Shown here one piece after another: positions 16,822-25,392 of a stretch of DNA of 50,357 nucleotides. Numbering within the stretch: the stretch's first letter is position 1; each line of letters opens with the position of its first letter. A model generated the notes under the pieces. That model saw only the letters and a program-made list of their open reading frames with translations, did no database searches and was not told the origin of the DNA. The stretch comes from ZLKRG44 sp964555705 (GTDB lineage: Bacteria > Planctomycetota > Phycisphaerae > Phycisphaerales > SM1A02). A program made the translations under genes and the position numbers. The stretch covers positions 1 to 50,357 of the forward strand of contig CAZKTN010000019.1 in NCBI GenBank assembly GCA_964555705.1. Direction: 5' to 3'.

Positions 16822-17945
16822 TTCGTCGCCTCCACGGCCCACGCTGCGCTCAGGCGCTGCACGATGATCGCCTTGCGGTTGCTCGTGTACGAGAGGTGAA
16901 TGGCCCCGGAGGCATCCTGGATGAGCGAGGGGTACGAGAACTCGTCTCCGGCGGAGCCGCGCTCGACGACTGCGCCGGGGATCCACGTGGCACCGCCATC
17001 GCACGAGGAGAAGAGCTGAAGCACGTGGCGGCCGCCCTCAAGCGGATTGCAGGCGAGCAGCAGCGCGCCATCGCTGAGCCGCACGAGCGCGACGCCGGAG
17101 TCGGGGTTTGGGATGCCCGTGTCGGGTCCTCTGATCCACAACGATCCGCCATCCTCCGTGCGGCACGTGAGCACCTGCGGCACCGATCCTTGGCCCCTGC
17201 GAAGCGCGGCGACTGCGGACGTGGAGCTCAGCGCGGCCACTGCAGGCTGGAGCGCAGGACCGGGCTGGGGCATGCGCACGCAACTCGTCACGTTGACTGC
17301 TGCGTCGAAGCGGGTCCACAGCGGCCACTTCGTGATGCACTCGTGGTAGGCGGGAAGGCCGAGGCCGCCATCCGCAAGCGGAAGCGCCGGCGCGCGCACC
17401 AGCGAGCTCAAGTTGAGGAGGGGAGAGAGGATCAGCCTTCGGGGCACGCTCCATGTGCGACCATCATCCGCTGACGTGAGGTGATTGATCGCGCTGCCTG
17501 ACCATCCGCCAACGCTGACGCTGACCACGAAGAGGTGCAGCGTCCCTGTGCCGTCGCGCGACAGCACAGGATTGCCAAGCTTGCGGATCGACCGGCGGAC
17601 GCCCGCCTGAAGCTGCTCGCGGGTCAGCGCGGTCCATCGCACAGGCGCCTTGCCGGCGGCAATGCGAGCCATCTCGATGCGCACATCAGCGGCGCCCTCG
17701 CGCGTTCCGGCGAACCACGCCACAAGAAGGCTTCCGTCCGAGGCGAGCGCCAGGCTCGATGCATGGGCGGACGGCTGCTCCTGCGGCAGCTCGACTCTGG
17801 TGGGGGCAGCCACGGCCGTGGGAGTGGAGGCAGCGGCTGCAGCCGGCACAGCCACGCCGGCGAACTCAGGAATGCTCGGGCGCGGCGCGCTCCATGCTGC
17901 AGCGACGAGTCCGATCACCAGGAGAAGTGCCGGTGCAAGTCGCAT
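16818..17945 (-). CDS. Exported sialidase-like BNR/Asp-box protein
   Basis: 375 residues: a signal peptide (MRLAPALLLVIGLVAAAWSA), an Ala/Pro-rich linker, then a six-bladed-propeller-type domain. Asp boxes are visible as TSADDGRTW and SSCDGGATW. AWFAGTREG, RRSIRKLGNPVL, LPAYHE and GDEFSYPSLIQDASGAIHLSYT match the BNR_2 group of sialidase-like proteins. These act on or recognise glycans outside the cytoplasm; true sialidase activity is not assured. First gene of an operon with a membrane protein and AbgT. No Shine-Dalgarno; TATCGT on the minus strand (17977-17982) could be a -10 about 31 nt upstream. Confidence 0.8.
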   Translation of the reverse strand: MRLAPALLLVIGLVAAAWSAPRPSIPEFAGVAVPAAAAASTPTAVAAPTRVELPQEQPSAHASSLALASDGSLLVAWFAGTREGAADVRIEMARIAAGKAPVRWTALTREQLQAGVRRSIRKLGNPVLSRDGTGTLHLFVVSVSVGGWSGSAINHLTSADDGRTWSVPRRLILSPLLNLSSLVRAPALPLADGGLGLPAYHECITKWPLWTRFDAAVNVTSCVRMPQPGPALQPAVAALSSTSAVAALRRGQGSVPQVLTCRTEDGGSLWIRGPDTGIPNPDSGVALVRLSDGALLLACNPLEGGRHVLQLFSSCDGGATWIPGAVVERGSAGDEFSYPSLIQDASGAIHLSYTSNRKAIIVQRLSAAWAVEATK

Positions 17946-17976
17946 GAGAAGGTGCACGGCAGCGCCGCGCGCGCCG

Positions 17977-17986
17977 ACGATAGCAT
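17977..17986. promoter_or_regulatory. Overlapping divergent -10-like elements
   Basis: ACGATAGCAT lies midway in the 74-bp interval between the sialidase-like and GT9 starts. It reads TATCGT towards the minus gene (31 nt from its ATG) and TAGCAT towards the plus gene (33 nt from its ATG). A GTCCC/GGGAC hairpin (17995-18007) lies in the plus leader. Confidence 0.35.
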
Positions 17987-18019
17987 CGCACGCGGTCCCG
18001 GAGGGACCGACGAACGCGC

Positions 18020-19252
18020 ATGGATGTCCGCCTCCAGAAGCTCGTCGACCGCATGGTCGGCGTCCCCGCCTGTGGCCTGATTTCCGCACTGAGGCGCGTT
18101 GTTCCTGCGCCCCGGCCGGCAGGTTCGCCGCGCAAGGTGCTCGTCGTCCTGCTGAGCGAGATGGGCAGCCTTGTGCTCGCCGAGCCCATGTTCCGCCGGA
18201 TCCGGGAGCGGTGGCCCGGTGCGGAGCTGCACGTCATGCTCTTCGCGCGCAACCGCCAGATGCTTGACCTGCTTGGCGTCGTGGAGCCCTCGCGCATCAT
18301 TGCCATCCGCGACACCTCGATCGGCACGCTGGTTCCGGACCTGCTGCGGGCGATCCTCAAGGTCCGGCGCGATGGCATCGATACGGTCATCGACTGCGAG
18401 CTCTTCGCGCGCGTGAGCGCCGTGATCAGTGGCCTGTCGAGCGCGCGGCGCCGGGCAGGGTTCCACCGTGCGACGCAGGAGGGCCTCTACCGGGGCTCCT
18501 TCATGTCGGCTCCGGTGCCCTACAACCCGTACCGCCACCTGTCGCACCAGCTTGTGGCGCTCGTTGACGCGATCGACTCGGATGATGGGCCGGTGTCGAA
18601 GGGGTCTCATGCGCCTGGCTCCTTCAACCCGCCTGAGTTCGTCGCCGAGCCCGGCGAGATCGAGCGAGAGGTGGCGGCACTCGAGCGTGACCATCCGCCA
18701 GTGTCGGGTCGGCGACTCGTGCTTGTGTATCCGAGCGGGGGTTTGCTGCCGATCCGTGCGTGGCCCGAGGAGCACTATGCAGCGCTCGTGCGGGGGCTGC
18801 TCGGCGACGGCGTGGCTGTTGGCATCATCGGCATGCCTGAGGACCGCGCTCTCGCGGAGCGAATCCAGTCTGCGTGCGGCAACGATGCACGGTGCATCAA
18901 CCTTGCGGGGTACACGCGGTCTGTGCGGCACCTGCTGTGCCTCTTCCGCCGCGCGAGCCTGCTCGTGACCAACGACGGCGGGCCGGGGCAGTTCGCGGCG
19001 ATGACGCCCGTGCCCACGATCGTGTTCTTCGGGCCCGAGACACCCACGCTCTACCGGAGCTGGAGTCCTCACGCGTACGCGTACTTCACCGGACTTGCGT
19101 GCGCGCCCTGCCTGACGGCATACAACCACCGCACGTCGCCATGCAACGGCGACAACCAGTGCCTCAAGCGGATCCTGCCCTCCGAGGTGCTCTCCCGCGC
19201 GCGCAGCATGATGGCGCCAGCGCCGTCCGAGCGGATCCCGGTGGGCGCATGA
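18020..19252 (+). CDS. Glycosyltransferase family 9 (heptosyltransferase-like)
   Basis: 410 residues with the GT-B fold of ADP-heptose:LPS heptosyltransferases. An N-terminal KVLVVLLSEMGSLVLAEPMF corresponds to the family opening, LVYPSGGLLPIRAWPEEHYAALV to the start of the C-terminal domain, and LLVTNDGGPGQFAAMTPVPTIVFFGP to the nucleotide-sugar site. The C-terminal Cys-containing stretch (ACAPCLTAYNHRTSPCNGDNQC) is typical of the GT9 subset. It likely adds a sugar to a cell-envelope glycolipid on the cytoplasmic side. The stop overlaps the start of the GtrA-GT39 gene (ATGA). Confidence 0.88.
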   Translation: MDVRLQKLVDRMVGVPACGLISALRRVVPAPRPAGSPRKVLVVLLSEMGSLVLAEPMFRRIRERWPGAELHVMLFARNRQMLDLLGVVEPSRIIAIRDTSIGTLVPDLLRAILKVRRDGIDTVIDCELFARVSAVISGLSSARRRAGFHRATQEGLYRGSFMSAPVPYNPYRHLSHQLVALVDAIDSDDGPVSKGSHAPGSFNPPEFVAEPGEIEREVAALERDHPPVSGRRLVLVYPSGGLLPIRAWPEEHYAALVRGLLGDGVAVGIIGMPEDRALAERIQSACGNDARCINLAGYTRSVRHLLCLFRRASLLVTNDGGPGQFAAMTPVPTIVFFGPETPTLYRSWSPHAYAYFTGLACAPCLTAYNHRTSPCNGDNQCLKRILPSEVLSRARSMMAPAPSERIPVGA

Positions 19253-21417
19253 GCGTGCGCTGGCCAGGCTTCATCCCATCGCCGGCACGCCGCGTGCTCG
19301 ACTGGGCGTGGATGCAGCGCGTGCGGCTGATGAAGTTCGGGGTGGTTGGCGTCACGGGCACGGCCGTGAACCTGGTGGTGCTGTGGGCGTCGCTCAAGTG
19401 GCTGCTTCCCGATGTGGAGCCCGCATCGCTGCGGCTCAACCTCGGCATTGCGCTTGGGATCCTGTTCGGGCTCACCAACAACTTCATCCTCAACAGCAAC
19501 TGGACGTGGCGGGACCGCCATGCCGGGCGTCCGGTACGCACCCACATCCGCTACCTGCAGTACGCGGCCGCGAACTGGGCAGGCATCCTGACGACGGTCA
19601 TTGGCACGAACGTGCTCGCACGGTGGGTGCCCGACCTCGTGGCCAACGCATCGGCGATCGCGGTCGCGAGCGTCGTCAACTTCACGATCAACGACCTGTG
19701 GACGTTCCGCCACGTGCGCACGGAGGGCATAGACCCTGAGCGTGGGCGGCTCCTGCGTGCGCGAGTGTCCGTGGCCCTTGTGGCGGGCTCGCTCGTGCTG
19801 GCGACGGTGACGTACCTGCACGGACTGAGCGCCGGCACCGTGCTTCGCAACGGTGACGAGATGGTGTATGCGCAGATCGTGCGAGAGACCGCCGCAAGCG
19901 GGCACTGGCTGCCGCTGCAGTCGGGCATGTCCGACATGCGCAACACCAAGCCGCCGCTGCTCTTCTGGCAGGGCATGGCGTCGACAAGCTGGGGCGAGTG
20001 GTGGACGCTGATCGCGCTGCGGATCCCGAGCGTGGCATGGACATTCGGCACGGCAGTGATGGCGGGGCTTCTCGCGTGGCGCATCAGGGACCGTGACGTG
20101 AAGGCCGGTGTCGCGGCGGCAGTCGCGTACCTCGCGTTCTTCAGCACCTACCGCTACGGCCGCCCGTTCCTGACCAACCCGCCGGAGACATTCTGGTTCT
20201 TCGGCGCGTTCTTCGCGATGCTTTGGTGGCGGCCGTGGACGTTCCGCTCGAGGCTTGCCGCACCGCTGGCGATCGGCGCGATCGTGGGCATGGCGCTGCT
20301 CTACAAGTCCTTTGCGCAGCTTGCGCCGATCGGCTTCGCGCTTGCATGGTGGCACCTTCGCGAGAGCCGCTGGGAGTGGCGCGCCTTCCTGAGGCGCTCG
20401 GTGCCGTGGCTCGCCATCATGTCGGCGGTGTCGCTGGCGATCTTCTCGCTGTGGTTCGCGTTTGACCCGGATCCGGCGTCGATCTGGCGCGAGTTTGTCG
20501 TGGGAGAGAACGTTGGCAAGATGGGCGCGCGCGGCGGGAGCTGGATCGGCACCGCGCTGTGGGGCGGATCGAGCGTCTGGTCACTGGCGCTCGGGTGGTT
20601 CCTCAATGCGGGCCTGCTCGCGTTCCCTGTGTTCGGCGTGGCGGTTGAGTGCATCATCCACCGAAGGTCGCTGGTGACCGAGGAGCGCCTGCTGTGGATC
20701 CTGGTGATTGCGGTGTTCCTTGTGTTCTGCCTGCCGAGCCAGCGGTCGCCGCGCTACCTGCTTGAGGCGATGCCTGCGGTGGCCGTGATCCTCGCGACGC
20801 GCGGGCACCATGTGGGCCGCAACGCCTATGTGCTCACGCTGCTCGCGAGCGCTGGGGTGATCGCGGTGGTCGCCTGGCTCTCGCTGTCGGTCGCGCGCGG
20901 GTTTGACCAGCCGCTCCTCTCGTGGAGCCACTGGGTGATCATGGCGTGCTGCGGAGCGTTCTGCGTGGCGGCGATCGTGCGGCCTGCGTGGTCCCGCGCA
21001 TGCGCTGCGCCTGCGGCGCTCGCCACGATGCTCTGCGTGTCGACGTTCCTGGGGATCTTCAAGGCTCCGCACGGGACGTTCGACCTCGCCGCGGTCGAGT
21101 CGATCCGCGGGCGCACAGTGTGGGTGCCCGAGAACTTCCGCTCGGTCGCCGAGGAGTACCGGTTCCTGCTTCCCGGGGTCAGCGTGCGCGGCTATCCGGC
21201 GTCATCCGACGGGCCGCCGCCGGCGGAGGTCGGCGATGGTGACCTTCGGGTGGTGGCGCTTGAGGTGTCGCTGCCCGCACCGGACGGTGCGGTGGCCAGC
21301 CGCATGGAAATCACCAGCCGCCACTCGAGCGAGCAGCTCATGGACATGGCGCGCGGCGACGTGGTGCGCCACCTCTTCCGCCGCGAGTGGATCGTGCCTG
21401 TCACGGGTGCGCCGTAG
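19249..21417 (+). CDS. GtrA domain fused to GT39/ArnT-type glycosyltransferase
   Basis: 722 residues. Residues about 28-155 form a four-helix GtrA domain (LMKFGVVGVTGTAVNLVVLW, GLTNNFILNSNWTWRDR, VVNFTINDLWTFRH). From about 170 a GT-C-fold integral membrane transferase follows, with the catalytic-type Asp203-Glu204 (NGDEMVYAQ), NTKPPLLFW (232-239) and SQRSPRYLLEAMPA. GtrA proteins are thought to flip polyprenyl-phosphate sugars; GT39/ArnT enzymes use such carriers to glycosylate targets outside the membrane. A fusion would place both steps in one polypeptide. Coupled to GT9 by ATGA overlap. Confidence 0.88.
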   Translation: MSVRWPGFIPSPARRVLDWAWMQRVRLMKFGVVGVTGTAVNLVVLWASLKWLLPDVEPASLRLNLGIALGILFGLTNNFILNSNWTWRDRHAGRPVRTHIRYLQYAAANWAGILTTVIGTNVLARWVPDLVANASAIAVASVVNFTINDLWTFRHVRTEGIDPERGRLLRARVSVALVAGSLVLATVTYLHGLSAGTVLRNGDEMVYAQIVRETAASGHWLPLQSGMSDMRNTKPPLLFWQGMASTSWGEWWTLIALRIPSVAWTFGTAVMAGLLAWRIRDRDVKAGVAAAVAYLAFFSTYRYGRPFLTNPPETFWFFGAFFAMLWWRPWTFRSRLAAPLAIGAIVGMALLYKSFAQLAPIGFALAWWHLRESRWEWRAFLRRSVPWLAIMSAVSLAIFSLWFAFDPDPASIWREFVVGENVGKMGARGGSWIGTALWGGSSVWSLALGWFLNAGLLAFPVFGVAVECIIHRRSLVTEERLLWILVIAVFLVFCLPSQRSPRYLLEAMPAVAVILATRGHHVGRNAYVLTLLASAGVIAVVAWLSLSVARGFDQPLLSWSHWVIMACCGAFCVAAIVRPAWSRACAAPAALATMLCVSTFLGIFKAPHGTFDLAAVESIRGRTVWVPENFRSVAEEYRFLLPGVSVRGYPASSDGPPPAEVGDGDLRVVALEVSLPAPDGAVASRMEITSRHSSEQLMDMARGDVVRHLFRREWIVPVTGAP

Positions 21418-21438
21418 GTCGGACCCCGGCTATCCGCC

Positions 21439-22326
21439 TTAGGGCCGGCGCGTCTCCGCGATCTCGTGCTCGTGGCTCGCGGGCGGCACCGGGCGGCTTT
21501 GCAGCTGGTGCATCTGCGCGAGGTACGGCGTGATGTGAGGGTTGTCGCTGCGCACGAACTCCTCGAAGGGGCCGTCGAAGAGCACACCGCCGTCATGGAG
21601 CATCATCACGCGCGGCTGCAGCCGCTGGAGCAGCTCGGTGTCGTGCGTCACGATGATCGTCGTGCGCACCGCGCCGCCGCGCGTGGCAGCGAGCGCGGGC
21701 TGGGTGTTGTGCGTATGCCGGATGAGCTCGTGGATCTGCACGCACATCTCCGGGTCAAGGCCCGCAGTGGGCTCGTCATAGAGGATCAGGACCGGGTCGA
21801 TCACGAGCGCGCGCGCGATCGCCACCCGCTTGGCCATGCCGCCTGAGAGCTCCTCGCGGTCGCGGCCAAGCACCAGGTCGGGGTCCAGGCCGACGTCGGA
21901 CAGCGCCTTGACTGCGAGAGGCCGGATCTGCTCGTCGTCCATGCCCTGCACCTCTCGCAGCAGGAGCGCGAGGTTGTCCATCACCGTGCCCGTGAGCAGC
22001 GCATTGCGCTGGAACACCACGGCCCAGTGAGCACGCACCTGGTCAAGCTCCAGTGCCGTGAGCGTGCCCACATCGCGCATCGGTGCGGCCCCGTCGGGCC
22101 CGGGGTCGACGTCGTGGTCCGCAACCATCACCCGCCCGCGGTCGGGCATGAAGTGGGCCGTGATGTGCTTGAGCAGCACGGTCTTTCCGCAGCCGGAGCC
22201 GCCGACGATGGCGATCATCTCCCCACGCGCGATGGTCAGGTCGATGCCGGCGAGCACGACCTTGCCCTTGAAGGCCTTGTGCAGGTCCTCGACAACCACT
22301 TCGGGCGCGTCCATGCGGCGTTCCAT
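21439..22326 (-). CDS. MlaF-like ABC transporter ATPase
   Basis: 295 residues: Walker A GGSGCGKT, Q-loop VVFQRNALLTGTVMDNLAL, signature LSGGMAKR, Walker B LILYDEPTAGLD, and switch His in VTHD. The LTGTVMDN and LSGGMAKRVAIARAL wording is that of MlaF/Ttg2A ATPases, which drive phospholipid traffic between the membranes. No permease (MlaE) or MCE-domain (MlaD) gene is adjacent, so its partners lie elsewhere. Start 22326; an ATG four codons later is possible. TACCCTCG lies 8 nt upstream. Confidence 0.85.
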   Translation of the reverse strand: MERRMDAPEVVVEDLHKAFKGKVVLAGIDLTIARGEMIAIVGGSGCGKTVLLKHITAHFMPDRGRVMVADHDVDPGPDGAAPMRDVGTLTALELDQVRAHWAVVFQRNALLTGTVMDNLALLLREVQGMDDEQIRPLAVKALSDVGLDPDLVLGRDREELSGGMAKRVAIARALVIDPVLILYDEPTAGLDPEMCVQIHELIRHTHNTQPALAATRGGAVRTTIIVTHDTELLQRLQPRVMMLHDGGVLFDGPFEEFVRSDNPHITPYLAQMHQLQSRPVPPASHEHEIAETRRP

Positions 22327-22334
22327 TGGAGTCG

Positions 22335-22340
22335 AGGGTA
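22335..22340 (-). promoter_or_regulatory. -10-like hexamer TACCCT of the MlaF-like gene
   Basis: TACCCTCG on the minus strand, 8 nt before ATG 22326. Part of the divergent 64-bp intergenic region shared with the FAD oxidase. Confidence 0.45.
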
Positions 22341-22378
22341 TCGCAATGGCATCTTCCAGGACCCGGTGCGCCCGTGGA

Positions 22379-22384
22379 TAGCCT
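22379..22384 (+). promoter_or_regulatory. -10-like hexamer TAGCCT of the FAD oxidase
   Basis: GGATAGCCT lies 6 nt before ATG 22391 without a Shine-Dalgarno, suggesting a leaderless message. Confidence 0.5.
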
Positions 22385-22390
22385 TCACCC

Positions 22391-23806
22391 ATGCTCGTCA
22401 ACGACGTGCACTCGGCGCTGAATCCGACGCATGTGACCGGAATCGAGCGGCCGGGCTCCGCATCGGATGTGCAGGCCATCGTGCGCCGCGCGGCTGCATC
22501 TGGCGCATCAGTCTGCGTCAGCGGCGCGCGGCACGCGATGGGTGGCCAGCAGTTCGCTGCGGAATGCGCGCTCATCGACATGCGGGGGATGGGTCGCATG
22601 CTCTCCATGGACCATGGTCGCGGCCACGTCACGGCGGAAGCGGGCATCACGTGGCCGGCGCTGATCGATGGCTACCTGGCGATGCAGCGCGACTCGTCGC
22701 CAGGGGACGAGCCGCGCTGGGGCATCGCGCAGAAGCAGACTGGCGCGGACGAACTCACGCTCGGCGGTGCGCTCGCCGCGAACGCCCATGGCCGGGGGCT
22801 CACGATGCCCCCGATCGCCGCAGATGTGGAGTCGTTCAGGATCGTGAATGCGCACGGCGACCTACTTCAGTGCAGCCGCAGCGAGAACGCGGAGCTCTTC
22901 TCTCTCGCCATCGGCGGATACGGCCTCTTCGGGATCGTCACTGACGTGACGCTGCGTCTGGTGCCCCGTGTGCCGGTGCGCCGCGTAGTGAGGATGATCG
23001 ACATCGACGATGCCGTGCATGCGGCACGCCGGCGCGTCGAGGCCGGGTTCACCTACGGCGACTTCCAGTTCGACATCGATCCCGCGTCGCCAGAATTCCT
23101 GACCAAGGGCGTCTTCTCGTGCTATGAGCCTCTTCCGGGTGCGGCGCCGCCTACTCAGGTGACGGAGCTGTCTCCCCAGGACTGGGAGCGGCTGCTGCTG
23201 CTCGCGCACACGGACAAGCCCGCCGCGTTCACGCGCTACGCGCAGCACTACCTCGCGACCGACGGGCAGCTCTACTGGTCCGACACCCACCAGCTCGGCA
23301 CATACCTCGACGGGTACCACGAGCGCATCGATGCCGCGATCGGCTCGCCATGCCGGTGCAGCGAGATGATCAGCGAGCTCTATGTGCCGCATGAGCGCCT
23401 CATCGACTTCCTGCATGCAGCGGCGCGGATGCTCTCAGGGCGTGGCGCCGACGTCATCTACGGCACGATCAGGCTGATAAGGCAGGACTCGGACACGTTC
23501 CTGCCGTGGGCCCGGAGCGACCAGGCGTGCGTCATCTTCAACCTGCACGTCCGCCACACGCCAGAGGGCATCGGCCATGCCGCAGGCAGCTTCCGTGCGC
23601 TGATCGACCTCGCGCTCGAGAGGTCCGGCAGCTTCTTCCTCACCTACCACCGCTGGGCGACCCGTGGGCAGCTTCTGGCGGCGTACCCGCAGTTGCCGGA
23701 CTTCCTGGGACGTAAGCGGGCCCTCGACCCGTCGGGCACCTTCCGCAGCGACTGGCACGACTGGCTCTGTCGAACGGTCCTTGGTGAGGTCGGGGACGTG
23801 ACATAG
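22391..23806 (+). CDS. FAD-binding oxidase (PCMH type)
   Basis: 471 residues. The N-terminal FAD-binding PCMH domain shows VTGIERPGSASDVQAIVRRAA, the SGARHAMGGQQF phosphate-binding loop, the LTLGGALAANAHGRGL segment and IGGYGLFGIVTDVTLRLVP. The C-terminal half is the cap/substrate domain. This is the layout of the GlcD/gulonolactone-oxidase/DWARF1-like family of flavin oxidoreductases; the substrate is not evident. No His or Cys attachment motif for covalent FAD is obvious beyond the loop His. Cytoplasmic, no signal peptide. Confidence 0.85.
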   Translation: MLVNDVHSALNPTHVTGIERPGSASDVQAIVRRAAASGASVCVSGARHAMGGQQFAAECALIDMRGMGRMLSMDHGRGHVTAEAGITWPALIDGYLAMQRDSSPGDEPRWGIAQKQTGADELTLGGALAANAHGRGLTMPPIAADVESFRIVNAHGDLLQCSRSENAELFSLAIGGYGLFGIVTDVTLRLVPRVPVRRVVRMIDIDDAVHAARRRVEAGFTYGDFQFDIDPASPEFLTKGVFSCYEPLPGAAPPTQVTELSPQDWERLLLLAHTDKPAAFTRYAQHYLATDGQLYWSDTHQLGTYLDGYHERIDAAIGSPCRCSEMISELYVPHERLIDFLHAAARMLSGRGADVIYGTIRLIRQDSDTFLPWARSDQACVIFNLHVRHTPEGIGHAAGSFRALIDLALERSGSFFLTYHRWATRGQLLAAYPQLPDFLGRKRALDPSGTFRSDWHDWLCRTVLGEVGDVT

Positions 23807-23863
23807 CCTCTACTGCGTACAACCATGGGGTGCGCAATCAAGCGACCCCTCAAAGGAGCATCC

Positions 23864-25306
23864 ATGTCCCTGCTTGCCGTCGGAATCGTGTGGAGTGCGC
23901 TGGTCCAGGGTCAGGCTGCGCCGGGTGAGCCCGCAACGCCACCGACGGGTACGGGCACCTCAGCGCCGGCACCCGCCGCCTCGTCCGATTCACCCGCGCC
24001 GGATGCGCCGGCCGGTCCCGTCATTGCGGACCGGACGCTCGCCGAGCGCAAGACGCAGTTCCTGCGGTGGTGGCGCGCGAGCGGCGGCGACCCTGCAGCG
24101 TTTGAGGCCAAGCGAGTCGAGCTGTTCGGCGAGTTCAAGCCCGAGGACCTCACGCTTGCACAGGCGATGCGGTACGGCAAGATGATGCCCGCGGCCGCCG
24201 GGGAGGTTGTGCAGGCGAGGCTCGATGAGGTGCTTGCCGGAGACAGCCCGGACGCGATCGACGTTCTCTTGGTGCTGGCGCAGGATCCCGGGTACTCGCT
24301 GCTCGGTCCCGTGCCGCCGGCGCGCGCCGCAGCGATGGAGTCAGGCGCCGATGCAGTCCGGCGGCTCTTTGCGCACCGCGCCTTCCCGAAGTGGGTTGAT
24401 GAGCGCGGCACCGTGGCGTTTGTGACCGCCTTCAAGGATGTGCAGCCGGAGGTGCTCGGGCCGTCGGCGGATGCGGTGGTCGCGTTCGCGGACCAGTTCG
24501 CGGCCACTCCGGTGACGCGCAACATGGGGCTCGCGAACTACATGTCGATCCTTGCGAAGCTCGACGACTACGTCGACCAGCCGACCATCCAGTCCGTCAA
24601 CGCGCGGCTCACGAAGGTTGCGCAGGAGGGCCTGGCGATCGCGGAGGCAGCGGGGGACACGGAGGCCACGGAGCGCCTCAAGCGGTCGGTCGCGAAGCTC
24701 GACGGAAAGATCCTCAAGGGCGAGTTCATCGGCTACCCGGCGCCTGAGCTCGCCATCACGTGGGCGGCTGACCGCAATGGTCCGCTCGCGATCAAGAGCC
24801 TCAGTGACCTCAAGGGCAAGATCGTGGTGATCGACTTCTGGGCCACCTGGTGCGGTCCCTGCATTGCCAGCTTCCCGAAGATCCGCGAGCTGCGCGAGCA
24901 CTACAGCGCCGATGACGTCGTGATCCTCGGCGTGACCAGCCTCCAGGGACGGCACCATCCCAAGGGCAAGCCGGTGGTCGACTGCAAGGACGATCCGGCG
25001 AAGGAGATGTCGCTGATGAACGAGTTCATGGTGGAGTCGGACATCACGTGGCCCATCGCCTTCAGTACGCAGCCGGTCTTCAACCCCGAGTACGACGTCG
25101 GCGGGATCCCGCACGTGACCATCATCGATGCGAAGGGGAACGTGCGCTTCAATGACCTGCACCCGGGGCGTCCGCTTGAGGAGAAGACCGCACTCATCGA
25201 TCCGCTGCTCATCGAGCAGGGGAAGACCCCGCCGGCCCGCAAGGCCGGTGAGCCGCAGAAGACTGCCGTCGCGGACACGAACAAGGCGCCTGCGACCGCA
25301 CCGTAG
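23864..25306 (+). CDS. Exported TlpA-like thioredoxin-fold protein
   Basis: 480 residues with a short signal peptide (MSLLAVGIVWSALVQGQA), a Pro/Ala/Ser-rich linker, a helical region of unknown function (about 55-285) and a C-terminal AhpC/TlpA thioredoxin fold. The active site is WCGPC (Cys330 and Cys333) in VVIDFWATWCGPC, and the cis-Pro is in VGGIPHVTIID. Such planctomycetal proteins act as periplasmic disulfide reductants, for example in cytochrome maturation. AAAGGAG fixes the start at 23864 over an ATG at 23825. A TAGCCT (23804-23809) overlaps the preceding stop and gives a leader of about 45 nt. Confidence 0.88.
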   Translation: MSLLAVGIVWSALVQGQAAPGEPATPPTGTGTSAPAPAASSDSPAPDAPAGPVIADRTLAERKTQFLRWWRASGGDPAAFEAKRVELFGEFKPEDLTLAQAMRYGKMMPAAAGEVVQARLDEVLAGDSPDAIDVLLVLAQDPGYSLLGPVPPARAAAMESGADAVRRLFAHRAFPKWVDERGTVAFVTAFKDVQPEVLGPSADAVVAFADQFAATPVTRNMGLANYMSILAKLDDYVDQPTIQSVNARLTKVAQEGLAIAEAAGDTEATERLKRSVAKLDGKILKGEFIGYPAPELAITWAADRNGPLAIKSLSDLKGKIVVIDFWATWCGPCIASFPKIRELREHYSADDVVILGVTSLQGRHHPKGKPVVDCKDDPAKEMSLMNEFMVESDITWPIAFSTQPVFNPEYDVGGIPHVTIIDAKGNVRFNDLHPGRPLEEKTALIDPLLIEQGKTPPARKAGEPQKTAVADTNKAPATAP

Positions 25307-25392
25307 GTGCGCCGGCGAAGCGCGGCAGGCTCGGGGTCAGCGGTGGCGCGCAGCGCGGAAGGCGCGGAGCCCGCGGCGCGAGGCCGCTGCGG

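Noticed and set aside
18874..19248. Upstream extension of the GtrA-GT39 frame into the GT9 gene
   Set aside because: It overlaps the conserved C terminus of GT9 in another frame; ATG 19249 with an ATGA overlap opens directly into the GtrA domain.
23825..23863. Earlier ATG for the thioredoxin-fold protein
   Set aside because: ATG 23864 has a strong Shine-Dalgarno and begins the signal peptide; the extra 13 residues would spoil it.
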